A DNA stretch of 64,000 bases from Ga0077555 sp033764055. GTDB taxonomy: Bacteria > Pseudomonadota > Alphaproteobacteria > Rhizobiales > Hyphomicrobiaceae. The translations under genes were made by a program, and so were the position numbers. A model generated the notes under the pieces. That model was not told the DNA's origin and searched no databases. It saw nothing but the letters and a program-made list of their open reading frames with translations. This document shows positions 35,724 to 44,808 of the stretch, in pieces. Where the stretch lies: contig JANRJI010000119.1 of assembly GCA_033764055.1 (NCBI GenBank), positions 1 through 64,000 of the forward strand, read 5' to 3'. Every line of letters begins with the position of its first letter. Positions within the stretch are counted from its first letter, which is position 1.

Positions 35724-36617
35724 ATGACCCAAGCCACTGCAGGACGCACGCGAATGTCGAGCAACGTCATGGCCGCCGTCCGATGGATGACGGTCGCTCT
35801 GTTCGCGTTTACCGCCATTGCCATCACGGGCCGCGGGGCAACACAAGGGCTGCCCACCCTCGACATCATGTTCTACCGGGGCTGGCTCGGCACCTCGATC
35901 CTCGCCATCGTCTGGTATGGAACGGGCCAGCGCGTCGTCGACCTGCGATCGCGCCAGCTTCCACTGATCGGATTTCGCTCCACGGTGCACTTCATTGCGC
36001 AATTCGCATGGCTTCAGGCGCTTGCACTCATTTCACTGGCCGAGCTGTTCGCCATCGAGTTCACGGCTCCTTTGTGGACGGCGTTGGCTGCACCGTTCGT
36101 TCTCGGGGAGCGGCTGACGGCAACGCGCCTCGCGGCCGCCGCACTGGGATTCTTAGGCATTCTGCTCGTGGTCCGGCCGGCGACAATGACCATTGGCCCA
36201 GGCACGCTCTATGCCTTCGTCGCAGCGGTCGGCTTCGCCTTCCACTACCTCGCGACCAAGCACCTGACGCGGGCCGACAGCGCATTCCTGCTGCTCTTCT
36301 ATACGCACCTGCTGCAGGCGTTGATGGCGAGCGTGCTGGTGCTGGGTGGCCTGAAGGTGCCGGATCCGGCGACGGCGGCATGGGTGCTGGGCCTCACCGT
36401 GCTCGGACTTTTCGCCCACTACGCCTTGGCCCGTGCCTTCGCTCTGGCCGACGCGATCATCGTCGCGCCAATGGATTTCCTGCGACTTCCATTGATTGCC
36501 GTCGTCGGTGTCCTGGTGTACTCCGAGCCTCTCGAGCCGATGCCGATCGCCGGGGCTGCCGTCATCGTCGCGGCCAACTTTCTCAACCTCTGGGGCGAAC
36601 GGCGTCACCGCAAATAG
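35724..36617 (+). CDS. EamA/DMT-family exporter
   Basis: The 297-residue protein has ten hydrophobic segments in two EamA repeats (first repeat FRSTVHFIAQFAWLQALALI and FTAPLWTALAAPFVLGERLT; second repeat GLTVLGLFAHYALARAFALA and APMDFLRLPLIAVVGVLVYS). The paired sequence PLWTALAAPFVLGE and the second-half YSEPLEPMPIAGAAVIVAAN are typical of drug/metabolite exporters. The substrate is unknown. ATG 35724 is chosen because AAGGAG sits 3 bases before it; the frame is open for 120 bases upstream without coding character. It is convergent with the desaturase gene. Confidence 0.87.
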   Translation: MTQATAGRTRMSSNVMAAVRWMTVALFAFTAIAITGRGATQGLPTLDIMFYRGWLGTSILAIVWYGTGQRVVDLRSRQLPLIGFRSTVHFIAQFAWLQALALISLAELFAIEFTAPLWTALAAPFVLGERLTATRLAAAALGFLGILLVVRPATMTIGPGTLYAFVAAVGFAFHYLATKHLTRADSAFLLLFYTHLLQALMASVLVLGGLKVPDPATAAWVLGLTVLGLFAHYALARAFALADAIIVAPMDFLRLPLIAVVGVLVYSEPLEPMPIAGAAVIVAANFLNLWGERRHRK

Positions 36618-36637
36618 ATCGGTGGCGCGTGTTCTTA

Positions 36638-37681
36638 TCAAAAGCCCGAGGATGCCTGGTCGTCGCCGACCCGAGATCCCGATGTCCTGCGGCGCGCGTT
36701 GTTGACGATCGCGCCCGGCCTGTCCTCGCTAGCCGGCCGTGACGTCGCCAGCTTCAGCACACTGAGATAGCCGGGTCGGGTCTCCATCCTGTGGGCGAGT
36801 GGTCCCGCCATCAGGAGAGCATGCAGCCGCGGAAGATTGTAGCAGGGCACATAGAAAAGGAGGTGGTGCTCGAGGTGGTAGTTCACGAAATACGGGGCCA
36901 CGAGCGCGCGCTCGATCAGATTGGCATTCGTGGTGCGCGTATTGCGCAGCGGATCGTTCGAATCGGGCACCACCGCGTGCTCGGCGATGTTGCGGATGCG
37001 CGTGATCACCATCATCCACGTCAGTAGCGGCACCAGCCACAGCAGCGGATAGGCCCACCACACGCCCACGAGTGCAAGTCCCGCGAGCAGCACGCCGTTC
37101 ACCACGATCTGCCGCCCGAGCTTCTCACGGAAATGCGCCAGCCGTCGCGTCAACGGCCACGCCGGATCACCCAGCGCATTGACGATCTGAGCCTTGCGCT
37201 GCTCGTATCCCGTCTGCCCTGAGATATCCCGCCACAGCTTCCGGCGGTAGCTCGCCTTGGTGATCGGAAATGGGGCCGACAGCACGAGATCCGGGTCCTC
37301 CGGCTGCTGCGTGTGCGCATGGTGTGCCAGATGATATCGCCGGTAGGCCCGTGTTTCGGCAAAGACGGGAAAGGCGCATAGCCACTGGCTGAGCGCCATA
37401 TTCCGCCGCTCGTCACGAGAGAGGCAACCATGCGCTCCGTCGTGCATGAGGATCAGCAGCCCGAGCTGCCGCGAGCCGATCACCATCACCGCCAGCATGT
37501 AGGTCAATGGGTTCGGTAGCCACGCCACCAGCGCGATCGACGCCAGGATGACTGCCCACGCATGCGCGATCAGCGCAAGGCTTTTCCATTCGATGCGCTC
37601 TCGCAGGCACGCCAGCTCATCCGCCGATATCAGGGAGCGCGCTGGAAGGCGCCGCGGCGAGGCCACAGCCGAGGCTGACAC
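36638..37681 (-). CDS. Fatty acid desaturase
   Basis: The 347-residue membrane di-iron enzyme has the three histidine boxes HDGAH near residue 82, HLAHHAH near 117 and HLEHH near 270, separated by two pairs of membrane helices. This is the acyl-lipid/acyl-CoA desaturase superfamily (also contains carotenoid ketolases and alkane hydroxylases); substrate is most likely a membrane fatty acyl chain. Start is a GTG at 37681 with GGAGG 7 bases upstream. The C-terminal 40 residues are polar and variable. It is convergent with the DMT exporter and divergent from rpe. Confidence 0.87.
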   Translation of the reverse strand: MSASAVASPRRLPARSLISADELACLRERIEWKSLALIAHAWAVILASIALVAWLPNPLTYMLAVMVIGSRQLGLLILMHDGAHGCLSRDERRNMALSQWLCAFPVFAETRAYRRYHLAHHAHTQQPEDPDLVLSAPFPITKASYRRKLWRDISGQTGYEQRKAQIVNALGDPAWPLTRRLAHFREKLGRQIVVNGVLLAGLALVGVWWAYPLLWLVPLLTWMMVITRIRNIAEHAVVPDSNDPLRNTRTTNANLIERALVAPYFVNYHLEHHLLFYVPCYNLPRLHALLMAGPLAHRMETRPGYLSVLKLATSRPASEDRPGAIVNNARRRTSGSRVGDDQASSGF

Positions 37682-37952
37682 CGATGTCCTCCACTCCCGT
37701 TGGCCGGTCTCGGCCGATGCCCGCGAGACGCAACCTTACACGAAAGGCACCTCAGGGGCAGGCCAATTCGCGCTTCGCGGGCTCACGCGGCAGGGACGAC
37801 CCGTTCGCGACGGACCAAGGCGGCGCGGGTGGCACCGCCAGGAGATCCCGGGTTCGTATGGCCGGGTCGACAACGGTTCGCGGTGTGGTAGATGACGCCC
37901 TGTCCGGCACATCCCGCGTCAGGCACTGTCGGGCAGCCTGGAGCCAGAGACC

Positions 37953-38654
37953 ATGACCGCATCCCGAGCGATCCGCATCGCCCCGTCGATCCTGTCGGCA
38001 GACTTCGCCAACTTCGGCGCGGAGTGCCGTGCGATCGAGGCCCAGGGCGCGGACTGGGTGCATGTCGACGTCATGGACGGACACTTCGTGCCGAACATGA
38101 CGTTCGGTCCGCAGATGTGCGCCGCGCTACGGCCCCACATCAGAACGACAATGGACGTCCACCTGATGGTGGCGCCGGTCGACCCCTACCTCGAGGCCTT
38201 CGCCAAGGCCGGCGCCGACATCCTGACCGTGCATGTCGAGGCCGGACCCCATCTGCATCGCTCACTGCAGGCCATTCGCGCCCTCGGCAAAAAGGCGGGA
38301 GTTGCACTCAATCCGGCGACGCCCGCCGAGGCCATCGGCTTCGTGCTCGACAGCATCGACCTCGTCTGCGTGATGACGGTGAACCCCGGCTTCGGCGGCC
38401 AGAGCTTCATCCACTCGCAGGTCGACAAGGTGCGCAGGCTGCGCGCCATGGTCGGCGATCGCCCGATCCACATCGAGATCGACGGCGGCGTGACGGCGGA
38501 GACCGCACCGGCCGTGGTCGCGGCCGGTGCCGACGTGCTGGTGGCGGGCTCGGCCGCCTTCAAGGGTGGATCAGTGGAGCGGCCCGAGGTCTATGGCCGC
38601 AACATCGCCGCCATCCGAAGTGCTGCCGAGTCGGCGCTCGCCATCTCGTCATAG
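37953..38654 (+). CDS. rpe: Ribulose-phosphate 3-epimerase
   Basis: The 233-residue TIM-barrel enzyme interconverts ribulose-5-phosphate and xylulose-5-phosphate in the pentose phosphate and Calvin pathways. Conserved segments are IAPSILSADFANFGAE near residue 8, WVHVDVMDGHFVPNMTFG near 35, DVHLMVAPVDPYLEAFAKAG near 70, VMTVNPGFGGQSFI near 145 and IEIDGGVTAETAPAVVAAGA near 175, covering the metal-binding His/Asp set and the phosphate loop. Length is normal. Its last two codons overlap the convergent chrA gene by 6 bases. Confidence 0.95.
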   Translation: MTASRAIRIAPSILSADFANFGAECRAIEAQGADWVHVDVMDGHFVPNMTFGPQMCAALRPHIRTTMDVHLMVAPVDPYLEAFAKAGADILTVHVEAGPHLHRSLQAIRALGKKAGVALNPATPAEAIGFVLDSIDLVCVMTVNPGFGGQSFIHSQVDKVRRLRAMVGDRPIHIEIDGGVTAETAPAVVAAGADVLVAGSAAFKGGSVERPEVYGRNIAAIRSAAESALAISS

Positions 38655-39971
38655 GCCGCCGAGCTTCATCGCCAGCGCGAGCACCGAGGCGACGGCGAGC
38701 ACCGCCGGAATGCCCCAGTGTTGCTTCAACAGCAGCACACCGCTGATCAGGGCCAGCACGGCGATCCGCCAGTCGAGCGTCGCCAGGTCAGGCACCCACA
38801 ATCGGAGCGACCCCACCGACAGTTGGGCAACCTTGCCGAAGAAGACGTGCAGCGCGAACCACACCGCGAGATTGAGGATCACGCCGACGACAGCCGCTGT
38901 GATGGCGGCGAGTGCCCCCTTGAGGCGTGGTTGCGTATTCAGCCACTCGATGTAGGGCGCGCCCGCGAAGATCCAGAGGAAGCACGGCACGAACGTCGCC
39001 CAGATCGCCACTGCGGCACCCGCAACGCCCATCGCCAGTGGCGGACCGCCGCCGTGCTTGTAGGCCGCGAGGAACCCGACGAACTCGGTGACCAGGATCA
39101 ATGGCCCCGGCGTCGTCTCGGCGAGACCCAACCCGTCGAGCATCTGCCCGGGTTCGAGCCAGCCGTGCGTCGTGACCACCGTTTCCGTCATGTAGGCGAG
39201 CACCGCGTAGGCGCCGCCGAACGTCACCACGGCCAGCTTCGAGAAGAAGAATGCCAGCTGTGGCAGCACATGCCCCGGCCCCAAGACCACCGCCAGCAGC
39301 GCCAGCGGCACCATCCAGAGGGCCGCCCAGACGCTGATCGTCGACAGCGTCGCCGTGAGCGATACGTCCGGAAGCGGCGCTGCTGCCGCCCCCGCGGCTG
39401 CTGGCGCGGTGCGAAGGAAGCCGATCGCTGCCGCCGCCAGGATGATCACCGGAAACGGCAGCCCCAACGCAAAGATCCCAACGAAGGACGCCGCCGCGAT
39501 CGCCCACTCGTAGCCGTGCTTCAGCGCCCGCCGCGCGATCCTCAACAGCGCTTCGACGACGATCACAAGGACCGCCGCCTTGATGCCGAAGAAGATCGCC
39601 TCGATGAACGGCACGTGACCGAACACCGCGTATATGGCTGCCAGCGCCAGCACCACCAGCGCCCCCGGAAGAACGAACAGGATCCCCGCGGTGAGGCCTC
39701 CCGCCACGCCATGCAGACGCCAACCGGCATAGGTCGCGAGCTGCATGGCCTCCGGCCCAGGCAGCAGCATGCCGAAGCTGAGCGCATTCAGGAACTGGCT
39801 CTCCGTCAGCCACTTCCGCTCGTCGACGATGACCTTGTGCATCAGCGCGATCTGCGCCGTCGGCCCCCCGAACGAGAGCACGCCGATGCGGGCCCACTCG
39901 CGGGTTGCCTCTCCGAAGGAAGGCCCAGACAGAGTGCTGCCTTCGGCGGTGGCGGCTACTTGCTCGGTCAT
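38649..39971 (-). CDS. chrA: Chromate ion transporter
   Basis: The 440-residue membrane protein has the two-CHR-domain architecture of long-chain ChrA. The N-half begins WARIGVLSFGGPTAQIALMH with ALSFGMLLPGPEAMQLATYAGW. The C-half repeats it as FSKLAVVTFGGAYAVLAYM and LAETTPGPLILVTEFVGFLA. It expels chromate from the cytosol. ATG 39971 starts the gene 7 bases after the end of the upstream rhodanese-ChrB gene, so the two are co-transcribed. The 3' end overlaps rpe by 6 bases on the opposite strand. Confidence 0.92.
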   Translation of the reverse strand: MTEQVAATAEGSTLSGPSFGEATREWARIGVLSFGGPTAQIALMHKVIVDERKWLTESQFLNALSFGMLLPGPEAMQLATYAGWRLHGVAGGLTAGILFVLPGALVVLALAAIYAVFGHVPFIEAIFFGIKAAVLVIVVEALLRIARRALKHGYEWAIAAASFVGIFALGLPFPVIILAAAAIGFLRTAPAAAGAAAAPLPDVSLTATLSTISVWAALWMVPLALLAVVLGPGHVLPQLAFFFSKLAVVTFGGAYAVLAYMTETVVTTHGWLEPGQMLDGLGLAETTPGPLILVTEFVGFLAAYKHGGGPPLAMGVAGAAVAIWATFVPCFLWIFAGAPYIEWLNTQPRLKGALAAITAAVVGVILNLAVWFALHVFFGKVAQLSVGSLRLWVPDLATLDWRIAVLALISGVLLLKQHWGIPAVLAVASVLALAMKLGGL

Positions 39972-39978
39972 CTGAGCC

Positions 39979-40800
39979 TCAGCGTGACGGCTTGGCCGGT
40001 GTGGGCCAGTTGTGCGTCTCGTCCGTAGCATCCCGGCACCAGCGGTAGAAGGCATCGTAGACCAGGATGCCCGCCTCGAGTTGGGCGAGGTCGTCGCGAT
40101 ACATCCGTGACAGCCCCAGCGACACGGCGAGCAAACCCGCCGCCTCCGGTGCGATGTCCAGCCTCGCTGTATCGGCTCCCCGCACGACATCGGCGAGACG
40201 CCTCAGCGGCGCGTAGTCGAGGCCGAGATCGTCGAGCAGGGTGTCGAACGTGCAGCGCCCGCCGCGATGGCTCCAGTGCACGCCGTCGATGTCGAACGGC
40301 GTGGCAGCGAACCGCTCGGCGACCGCCTGTACTTCCGAGCTCTTGACGAACAGGAAGACCGCGCCGGGATCGACGAAGCGGCGGATCAGCCACGGGCAGG
40401 CGATCCGATCGATCTTGGGCCGCTCGCGGGTGACCCACACCGTCCGCCCTCGAGCATCGCGCGGGGGCAGCGGATCGCTCGCGACGAGCATCTGCCCGGC
40501 CTCGCGCCACGCCTCGAATCCACCCTCCAGCGTCTCGGCTGCAACGCCTTCGTGGCGGAGCCACGCCGCAACACCCTGGCTGAGCTTCAGGCCCTTCTGG
40601 CAGACGACGACCACCTTGCGGCCCGAGCATGTCGTGGCCCAGTCCGCGACGGCGTTATGACCTCGTCGAAGCGAAGCGGGAACGCATCGCGTGTCGGCGG
40701 CGAAGTCCTCCCCGATGCGGACATCGACGATCATCGGTGCATCGGCCGTGCCGACGAGCCGACTGAGCTGGAAGACTGTGATTTCATTCGGTGACGCCAT
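39979..40800 (-). CDS. Rhodanese domain fused to ChrB-type chromate resistance domain
   Basis: The 273-residue protein starts at ATG 40800 (AGGGAGG upstream). Residues 8-105 form a rhodanese domain (MIVDVRIGEDFAADTRCVPA, active-site loop VVVVCQKGLKLSQGVAAW with its Cys, LEGGFEAWREAG). Residues 115-255 match the C-terminal ChrB/chromate_resis domain (WVTRERPKIDRIACPWLIRR, DIDGVHWSHRGGRCTFDTLL). ChrB normally acts as a chromate-responsive regulator; here its N-terminal part is replaced by a sulfurtransferase-like module. It precedes chrA in the same operon. Confidence 0.88.
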   Translation of the reverse strand: MASPNEITVFQLSRLVGTADAPMIVDVRIGEDFAADTRCVPASLRRGHNAVADWATTCSGRKVVVVCQKGLKLSQGVAAWLRHEGVAAETLEGGFEAWREAGQMLVASDPLPPRDARGRTVWVTRERPKIDRIACPWLIRRFVDPGAVFLFVKSSEVQAVAERFAATPFDIDGVHWSHRGGRCTFDTLLDDLGLDYAPLRRLADVVRGADTARLDIAPEAAGLLAVSLGLSRMYRDDLAQLEAGILVYDAFYRWCRDATDETHNWPTPAKPSR

Positions 40801-40958
40801 AGCGTCCTCCCTCTGCGAAGAGGTGAAAGGACGCGATTCTTCAGCTGGCGCTTCACGGGGTGATCGCGGGAGCCCCTTGCGCCCTGTTGTGCCGCGCGTA
40901 GGCTCCGGCGTCAACAGGCGACTGCCACCGCCGACTCTGATTGTATGGGAGCGAGATC

Positions 40959-41744
40959 ATGACCGCCGGCACGATCCAGTCTTTTCGCGCGCGGCTTCGC
41001 GCAGGCAGCACTCTGCTCGGCGGCTTCGTCTTCTCCACGGACCCGAATATCACCGAGATCTATGCCGCAGCCGATTTCGACTTCGTCATTCTCGACCTCG
41101 AGCACACCATGGGCGACCTGCAGATCGTGGCTGCCCATCTGCGTGCCGCGAGAGCCTCGGGCATTCACGCCGTCGTGCGTATCGGCCGCTCGCAGATCCA
41201 CGACGTGCCGCGCTTGCTGGATGGCGGCTGCAAGGGGCTGATGCTGCCGCACCTGGGCCTGCCGCACTATGGTGCCAACGAGGCTCTGCGCACCATGCGC
41301 TACGCACCCGATGGGGAGCGTCCGGCCTGCACCGGCGTGCCCGCGGCAAGCTACGGCCTCTCACCCTTCACCGACTACGTCCGCCACTCCAATGAGGAGG
41401 TCGCCGCCATCGGCTTGGTGGAGGACAAGGCCTGCGTCGAAGACATCGAAACCGTGCTCGATGCCGGCGGCATCGATTGCGTCATGCCGGGCCCCGGTGA
41501 CCTGTCGGTGTCCTACGGCGTCCACGGCCAGTTCGCCCATCCGCTGGTGCAGAACGCCGTCGCGACGGTGCTGGCGGCCGCGAGACAGCGCAGCATTCCT
41601 GCGGGCCTCTACATTTCGGACCCTTCGGAGGTCGCAGCCGGGCTTGCCCGAGGCTTCTCGGTGTTCGTCCTCTCGATCGACTACAAATTGCTCGGCAATA
41701 CGCTACGCGCAGCCACGGCCCGCATGCGCGAGGAGTTGCGCTGA
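40959..41744 (+). CDS. HpcH/HpaI family aldolase
   Basis: The 261-residue TIM-barrel protein has the class II pyruvate-aldolase markers FVILDLEHTMGDLQIVAAHL near residue 42 (metal-binding Glu region), DGGCKGLMLPHLGLPHYGAN near 90 and the Asp-bearing loop GIDCVMPGPGDLSVSYGVHG near 175. The family cleaves 2-keto-4-hydroxy acids into pyruvate and an aldehyde (4-hydroxy-2-oxoheptanedioate aldolase and relatives). GGGAGC precedes ATG 40959. No aromatic-degradation genes adjoin it, so the true substrate is open; a 2-keto-3-deoxy sugar acid is one possibility. The epoxide-hydrolase-like gene follows 86 bases later. Confidence 0.87.
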   Translation: MTAGTIQSFRARLRAGSTLLGGFVFSTDPNITEIYAAADFDFVILDLEHTMGDLQIVAAHLRAARASGIHAVVRIGRSQIHDVPRLLDGGCKGLMLPHLGLPHYGANEALRTMRYAPDGERPACTGVPAASYGLSPFTDYVRHSNEEVAAIGLVEDKACVEDIETVLDAGGIDCVMPGPGDLSVSYGVHGQFAHPLVQNAVATVLAAARQRSIPAGLYISDPSEVAAGLARGFSVFVLSIDYKLLGNTLRAATARMREELR

Positions 41745-41830
41745 CTCCTGATTCCGATCGCGGACCTGCCTTGGCAATCCCGCGTAAGCTTGCCAAACCA
41801 TGCGCCAGCATCAGCAATCGGAGAGCATCG

Positions 41831-43003
41831 GTGACCACCCTCCCCCCGCTCGAGACCTCGGCCCTACCGGCCGGCATTCGCGCCCGCTTCGTAGACGACG
41901 TGGCCGGCATGAGGGTTCATCTGCTCGAGTCCGGCTACGAGACGCCCGGTCGCCCGTTGCTGCTGTTGCTGCACGGCTTTCCGGAGCTCGCCTACTCCTG
42001 GCGTCGCGTCATGGTCCCGCTGGCCGCCGCCGGCTATCACGTCGTGGCGCCGGATCAGCGCGGGTACGGCCGCACGACTGGCTGGAGCGACGCCTACGAT
42101 CAGGACCTCCGGCCGTTCGCCATGCTGAACCTGGCCCGTGACGCCCTGGCGCTGACTTACGTGCTCGGCTACCGCCAGGCAGCGGCCGTCGTCGGCCATG
42201 ACTTCGGTGCGGCGGTCGCCTCGTGGTGCGCACTGACCCGGCCGGACGTGTTCCGCCGCTGCGTGATCATGAGTGCGCCCTTCGCCGGCCCGCCGTCGCT
42301 GCCCTACGGCACGGCCGCCGGCATCCCATCCGGCCATGGCGATCCGAGCCGTGCCAGCCCCGATCTCGATGCCGCGCTGGCCGATCTCGCACGGCCTCGC
42401 AAGCACTATCAGCGCTACTACACGACCCGGCCGGCCAACGCCGACATGACGCGCGCACCGGAGGGCGTCGGCGCATTCCTGCGCGCCTACTTCCATCACA
42501 AGAGCGCCGATTGGAGTGACAACAAGCCGTTCCGGCTGAAGGACTGGTCGGCAGACTCGCTCGCGCTGATGCCGACCTACTACATCATGGACCGCGACTG
42601 CACGATGGCCGAGACGGTGCGCCCACACCTGCCTTCGCCCGGCGACATCGCCGCCTGTCGCTGGCTGACCGAGGCCGAGATGGCGGTCTACACCTGCGAG
42701 TACGGCCGCACCGGCTTCCAAGGCGGGCTCAACTGGTATCGCGCCCGCTACGAGCCGCATCTGAATGCTGACCTGTCGCTCTATTCGAACAAGGCCATCG
42801 CAGTCCCGTCGATGTTCGTGGCGGGCGCCAGCGACTGGGGCGTCTATCAGGCGCCGGGGGCCTTCGAGAAGATGCAGGGCGAGGCGTTCTCCGCCATGCG
42901 AGCCGCCCACCTCGTGCCCGGTGCCGGTCACTGGGTGCAGCAGGAGCAACCGGAGACGGTGGTGGAGTTGCTGCTCGACTTCGTGCGGTCGACTAAGCCT
43001 TGA
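41831..43003 (+). CDS. Alpha/beta hydrolase, epoxide-hydrolase-like
   Basis: The 390-residue protein has the epoxide-hydrolase/haloalkane-dehalogenase fold: oxyanion motif LLLLLHGFPELAYSWRRV near residue 40, PDQRGYGRTTGWSD near 75, nucleophile elbow VVGHDFGAAVASWCAL near 120 with Asp as nucleophile, and C-terminal catalytic GAGHWVQQEQPE near 363. Cap-domain tyrosines that would open the epoxide ring may be supplied by the LMPTYYIMD and RYYTTR segments, but this is not certain. GTG 41831 is taken as start (GGAGAG 5 bases upstream). Substrate unknown. Its 3' end overlaps sfsA by 11 bases on the opposite strand. Confidence 0.82.
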   Translation: MTTLPPLETSALPAGIRARFVDDVAGMRVHLLESGYETPGRPLLLLLHGFPELAYSWRRVMVPLAAAGYHVVAPDQRGYGRTTGWSDAYDQDLRPFAMLNLARDALALTYVLGYRQAAAVVGHDFGAAVASWCALTRPDVFRRCVIMSAPFAGPPSLPYGTAAGIPSGHGDPSRASPDLDAALADLARPRKHYQRYYTTRPANADMTRAPEGVGAFLRAYFHHKSADWSDNKPFRLKDWSADSLALMPTYYIMDRDCTMAETVRPHLPSPGDIAACRWLTEAEMAVYTCEYGRTGFQGGLNWYRARYEPHLNADLSLYSNKAIAVPSMFVAGASDWGVYQAPGAFEKMQGEAFSAMRAAHLVPGAGHWVQQEQPETVVELLLDFVRSTKP

Positions 43004-43706
43004 TCGGCACCGCCTTGTCGACGGCTATCTCCTCCGGCGTCACGCGGCACCGGAGTGCGATCGCCTCGACGCCGGCCTCCGCCGCAGCCTTGAAGGCCGC
43101 CACATAGCCGGGATCCACGTCGGCAGCTAGCGACAGGCTTTTCGCATCGGCACGCTGGATCAGGTAGACCATCACCGCACGATGCCCGGCCTTCACCATG
43201 TCGGACATCTCGACGAGATGCTTGGCGCCACGCTCCGTGACGCTGTCGGGAAACTCGGCGAGCCCCGCCTTGCGCATCATGTGCACATTCTTGATCTCGA
43301 CGTAGCAGACGCCCTTCGTGGCGCACTCGAGCAGGATGTCGATCCGGCTGCTCTTGCCGTACTTCACCTCCCGCCGCAGCGTCGGATAGCCGTGCAGTGG
43401 CTTGACGACGCCGCCCTCGATCGCCTCCGCCACCAGCTTGTTCGGGTGATTGGTGTTGATCCCGACGAGGTGTGCTCCCTTGCCGAGGTCCGCCTCGACC
43501 ATCTCCCAGGTATGCCTGTATTTGCGGGTCGGGCTGTCGGACGACGAAAGCCATACGCGGCCTCCGGGCGTGGCGAGTCCCATCATCGAGCCTGTGTTCG
43601 GGCACGTCGCCGTCACCGTCTCACCCGAGTCGAGCGTCACGTCGGCGAGAAAGCGCTTGTACCTCTGGACGAGGCGGCCGGGGATCAATGGCGTCTCGAA
43701 TTTCAT
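42993..43706 (-). CDS. sfsA: Sugar fermentation stimulation protein homologue
   Basis: The 237-residue protein has the SfsA signatures FETPLIPGRLVQRYKRFLAD at the N terminus, TVTATCPNTGSMMGLATPG near residue 30, RIDILLECATKGVCYVEIKN near 120 and ERGAKHLVEM near 155, where acidic residues recall a nuclease-like core. SfsA is widespread; its biochemical role is not firmly established (first noted as a maltose-gene activator in E. coli; DNA-binding reported). It follows the PhyH gene 62 bases downstream on the minus strand and could be the last gene of that unit. Confidence 0.9.
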   Translation of the reverse strand: MKFETPLIPGRLVQRYKRFLADVTLDSGETVTATCPNTGSMMGLATPGGRVWLSSSDSPTRKYRHTWEMVEADLGKGAHLVGINTNHPNKLVAEAIEGGVVKPLHGYPTLRREVKYGKSSRIDILLECATKGVCYVEIKNVHMMRKAGLAEFPDSVTERGAKHLVEMSDMVKAGHRAVMVYLIQRADAKSLSLAADVDPGYVAAFKAAAEAGVEAIALRCRVTPEEIAVDKAVPIKA

Positions 43707-43768
43707 GGCGTGACCCTATGCGCGACTCCTCGGAACGGCGCAAGCGGCGAGCCGCCGGACTCGGTGTC

Positions 43769-44650
43769 CTATTTCTTCTGCGCCGCGAAGATCGAGTTGT
43801 ACCCCTGCTCGGCCCAGTTCGGCGGCACCGGGCAGGGGCGCGGGTCGAGATGCGCCACGGTGGCTGGCTCACCGCGCACGATCTGCCCTGTCTTGCGCGT
43901 CGGCGAGGGCGGCGGCATCCAGGCGAAAGCGTCCGCCGACGAGAACACGAACAGCGGCAAGGCGCGCACGCGCTCAGTCAGATTGGCCCGCGAGGCATGC
44001 AGCACCCGGCAGTGGATGGCGATCACGGTGCCCGGCCCGCCGAGCATGTCCTGCGCCTTGTCGAGGCCGGCACCGGCAAGTTTTTCCTCGGCGATAGCCC
44101 CGGTCCACCGACCCTCGTTGTCGCGGTGCACGTAGAGCTCGCCCTCGTGCGACCCGGGTACGCAGCTCAGCGGTCCGTCCTCGTAGGTGACCTCGTCGAG
44201 ATGCACGCCGAGCGTCACCATAGAATAGTTGGTGTGCGGCCACGCCGTGATGTCCTGATGCCACTGCACGACCTCCCCGGTGCCGGGCCACTTGTAGTTG
44301 AGCTTGCTCGAATGGAATTTGACATTCGGGCCGACCAGATCGGCGGCGATGTCGGTCAGCGGCGAACGGCTGGCGAATGCCCAGAAGTCGGGATGGCGAT
44401 CGACCAGCGCCTTCAGCCGGCGCACGTGTGGCGTGGTCGGGGAATGCTTGGGGCCGAGGTCGAACACCTCGTCGGTCTTGTCGAAGCGGCGGCTCGATTC
44501 GACGAACTCGTCGGAGAGTGCGCGCAGGCGGCCCACCCAGTCGTCCGGGATGGCATTCGGGATCGTCAGGAAGCCATCGGCAAAATATTGCCGGCGCTGC
44601 GCCTCGGTCAGTCTGGTCGCCGGAGTCCTGAGGATATCTGAGGGCGTCAT
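43769..44650 (-). CDS. Phytanoyl-CoA dioxygenase family protein (PhyH)
   Basis: The 293-residue Fe(II)/2-oxoglutarate oxygenase has the facial triad: the His and Asp in VVQWHQDITAWPHTNYSM near residue 130 (HxD), and the distal His in VIAIHCRVLHASRANLTERV near 215, followed by an Arg for 2-oxoglutarate. PDDWVGRLRALSDEFVES at the N terminus and CVPGSHEGELYVHRDNEG near 170 are further conserved segments. It hydroxylates an unidentified small substrate. ATG 44650 has AGGAG 6 bases upstream. It lies downstream of the TRAP transporter in the same orientation (158 bases), so the imported compound may be its substrate. Confidence 0.88.
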   Translation of the reverse strand: MTPSDILRTPATRLTEAQRRQYFADGFLTIPNAIPDDWVGRLRALSDEFVESSRRFDKTDEVFDLGPKHSPTTPHVRRLKALVDRHPDFWAFASRSPLTDIAADLVGPNVKFHSSKLNYKWPGTGEVVQWHQDITAWPHTNYSMVTLGVHLDEVTYEDGPLSCVPGSHEGELYVHRDNEGRWTGAIAEEKLAGAGLDKAQDMLGGPGTVIAIHCRVLHASRANLTERVRALPLFVFSSADAFAWMPPPSPTRKTGQIVRGEPATVAHLDPRPCPVPPNWAEQGYNSIFAAQKK

Positions 44651-44808
44651 GGCGTCTCCTGCGCAGCGTCTGTTGCCTGGGCCGATTGCCGGGGCGGTCG
44701 CAATGCGCGACGTTAGCAGTCATCCAGGCTCATCCCGATGCTACAGCGATGCGCTCGGGTGAGCCAACTCCAGTTGCTACTCACCACTGCCGTGTCTGAG
44801 GTCGTCGC

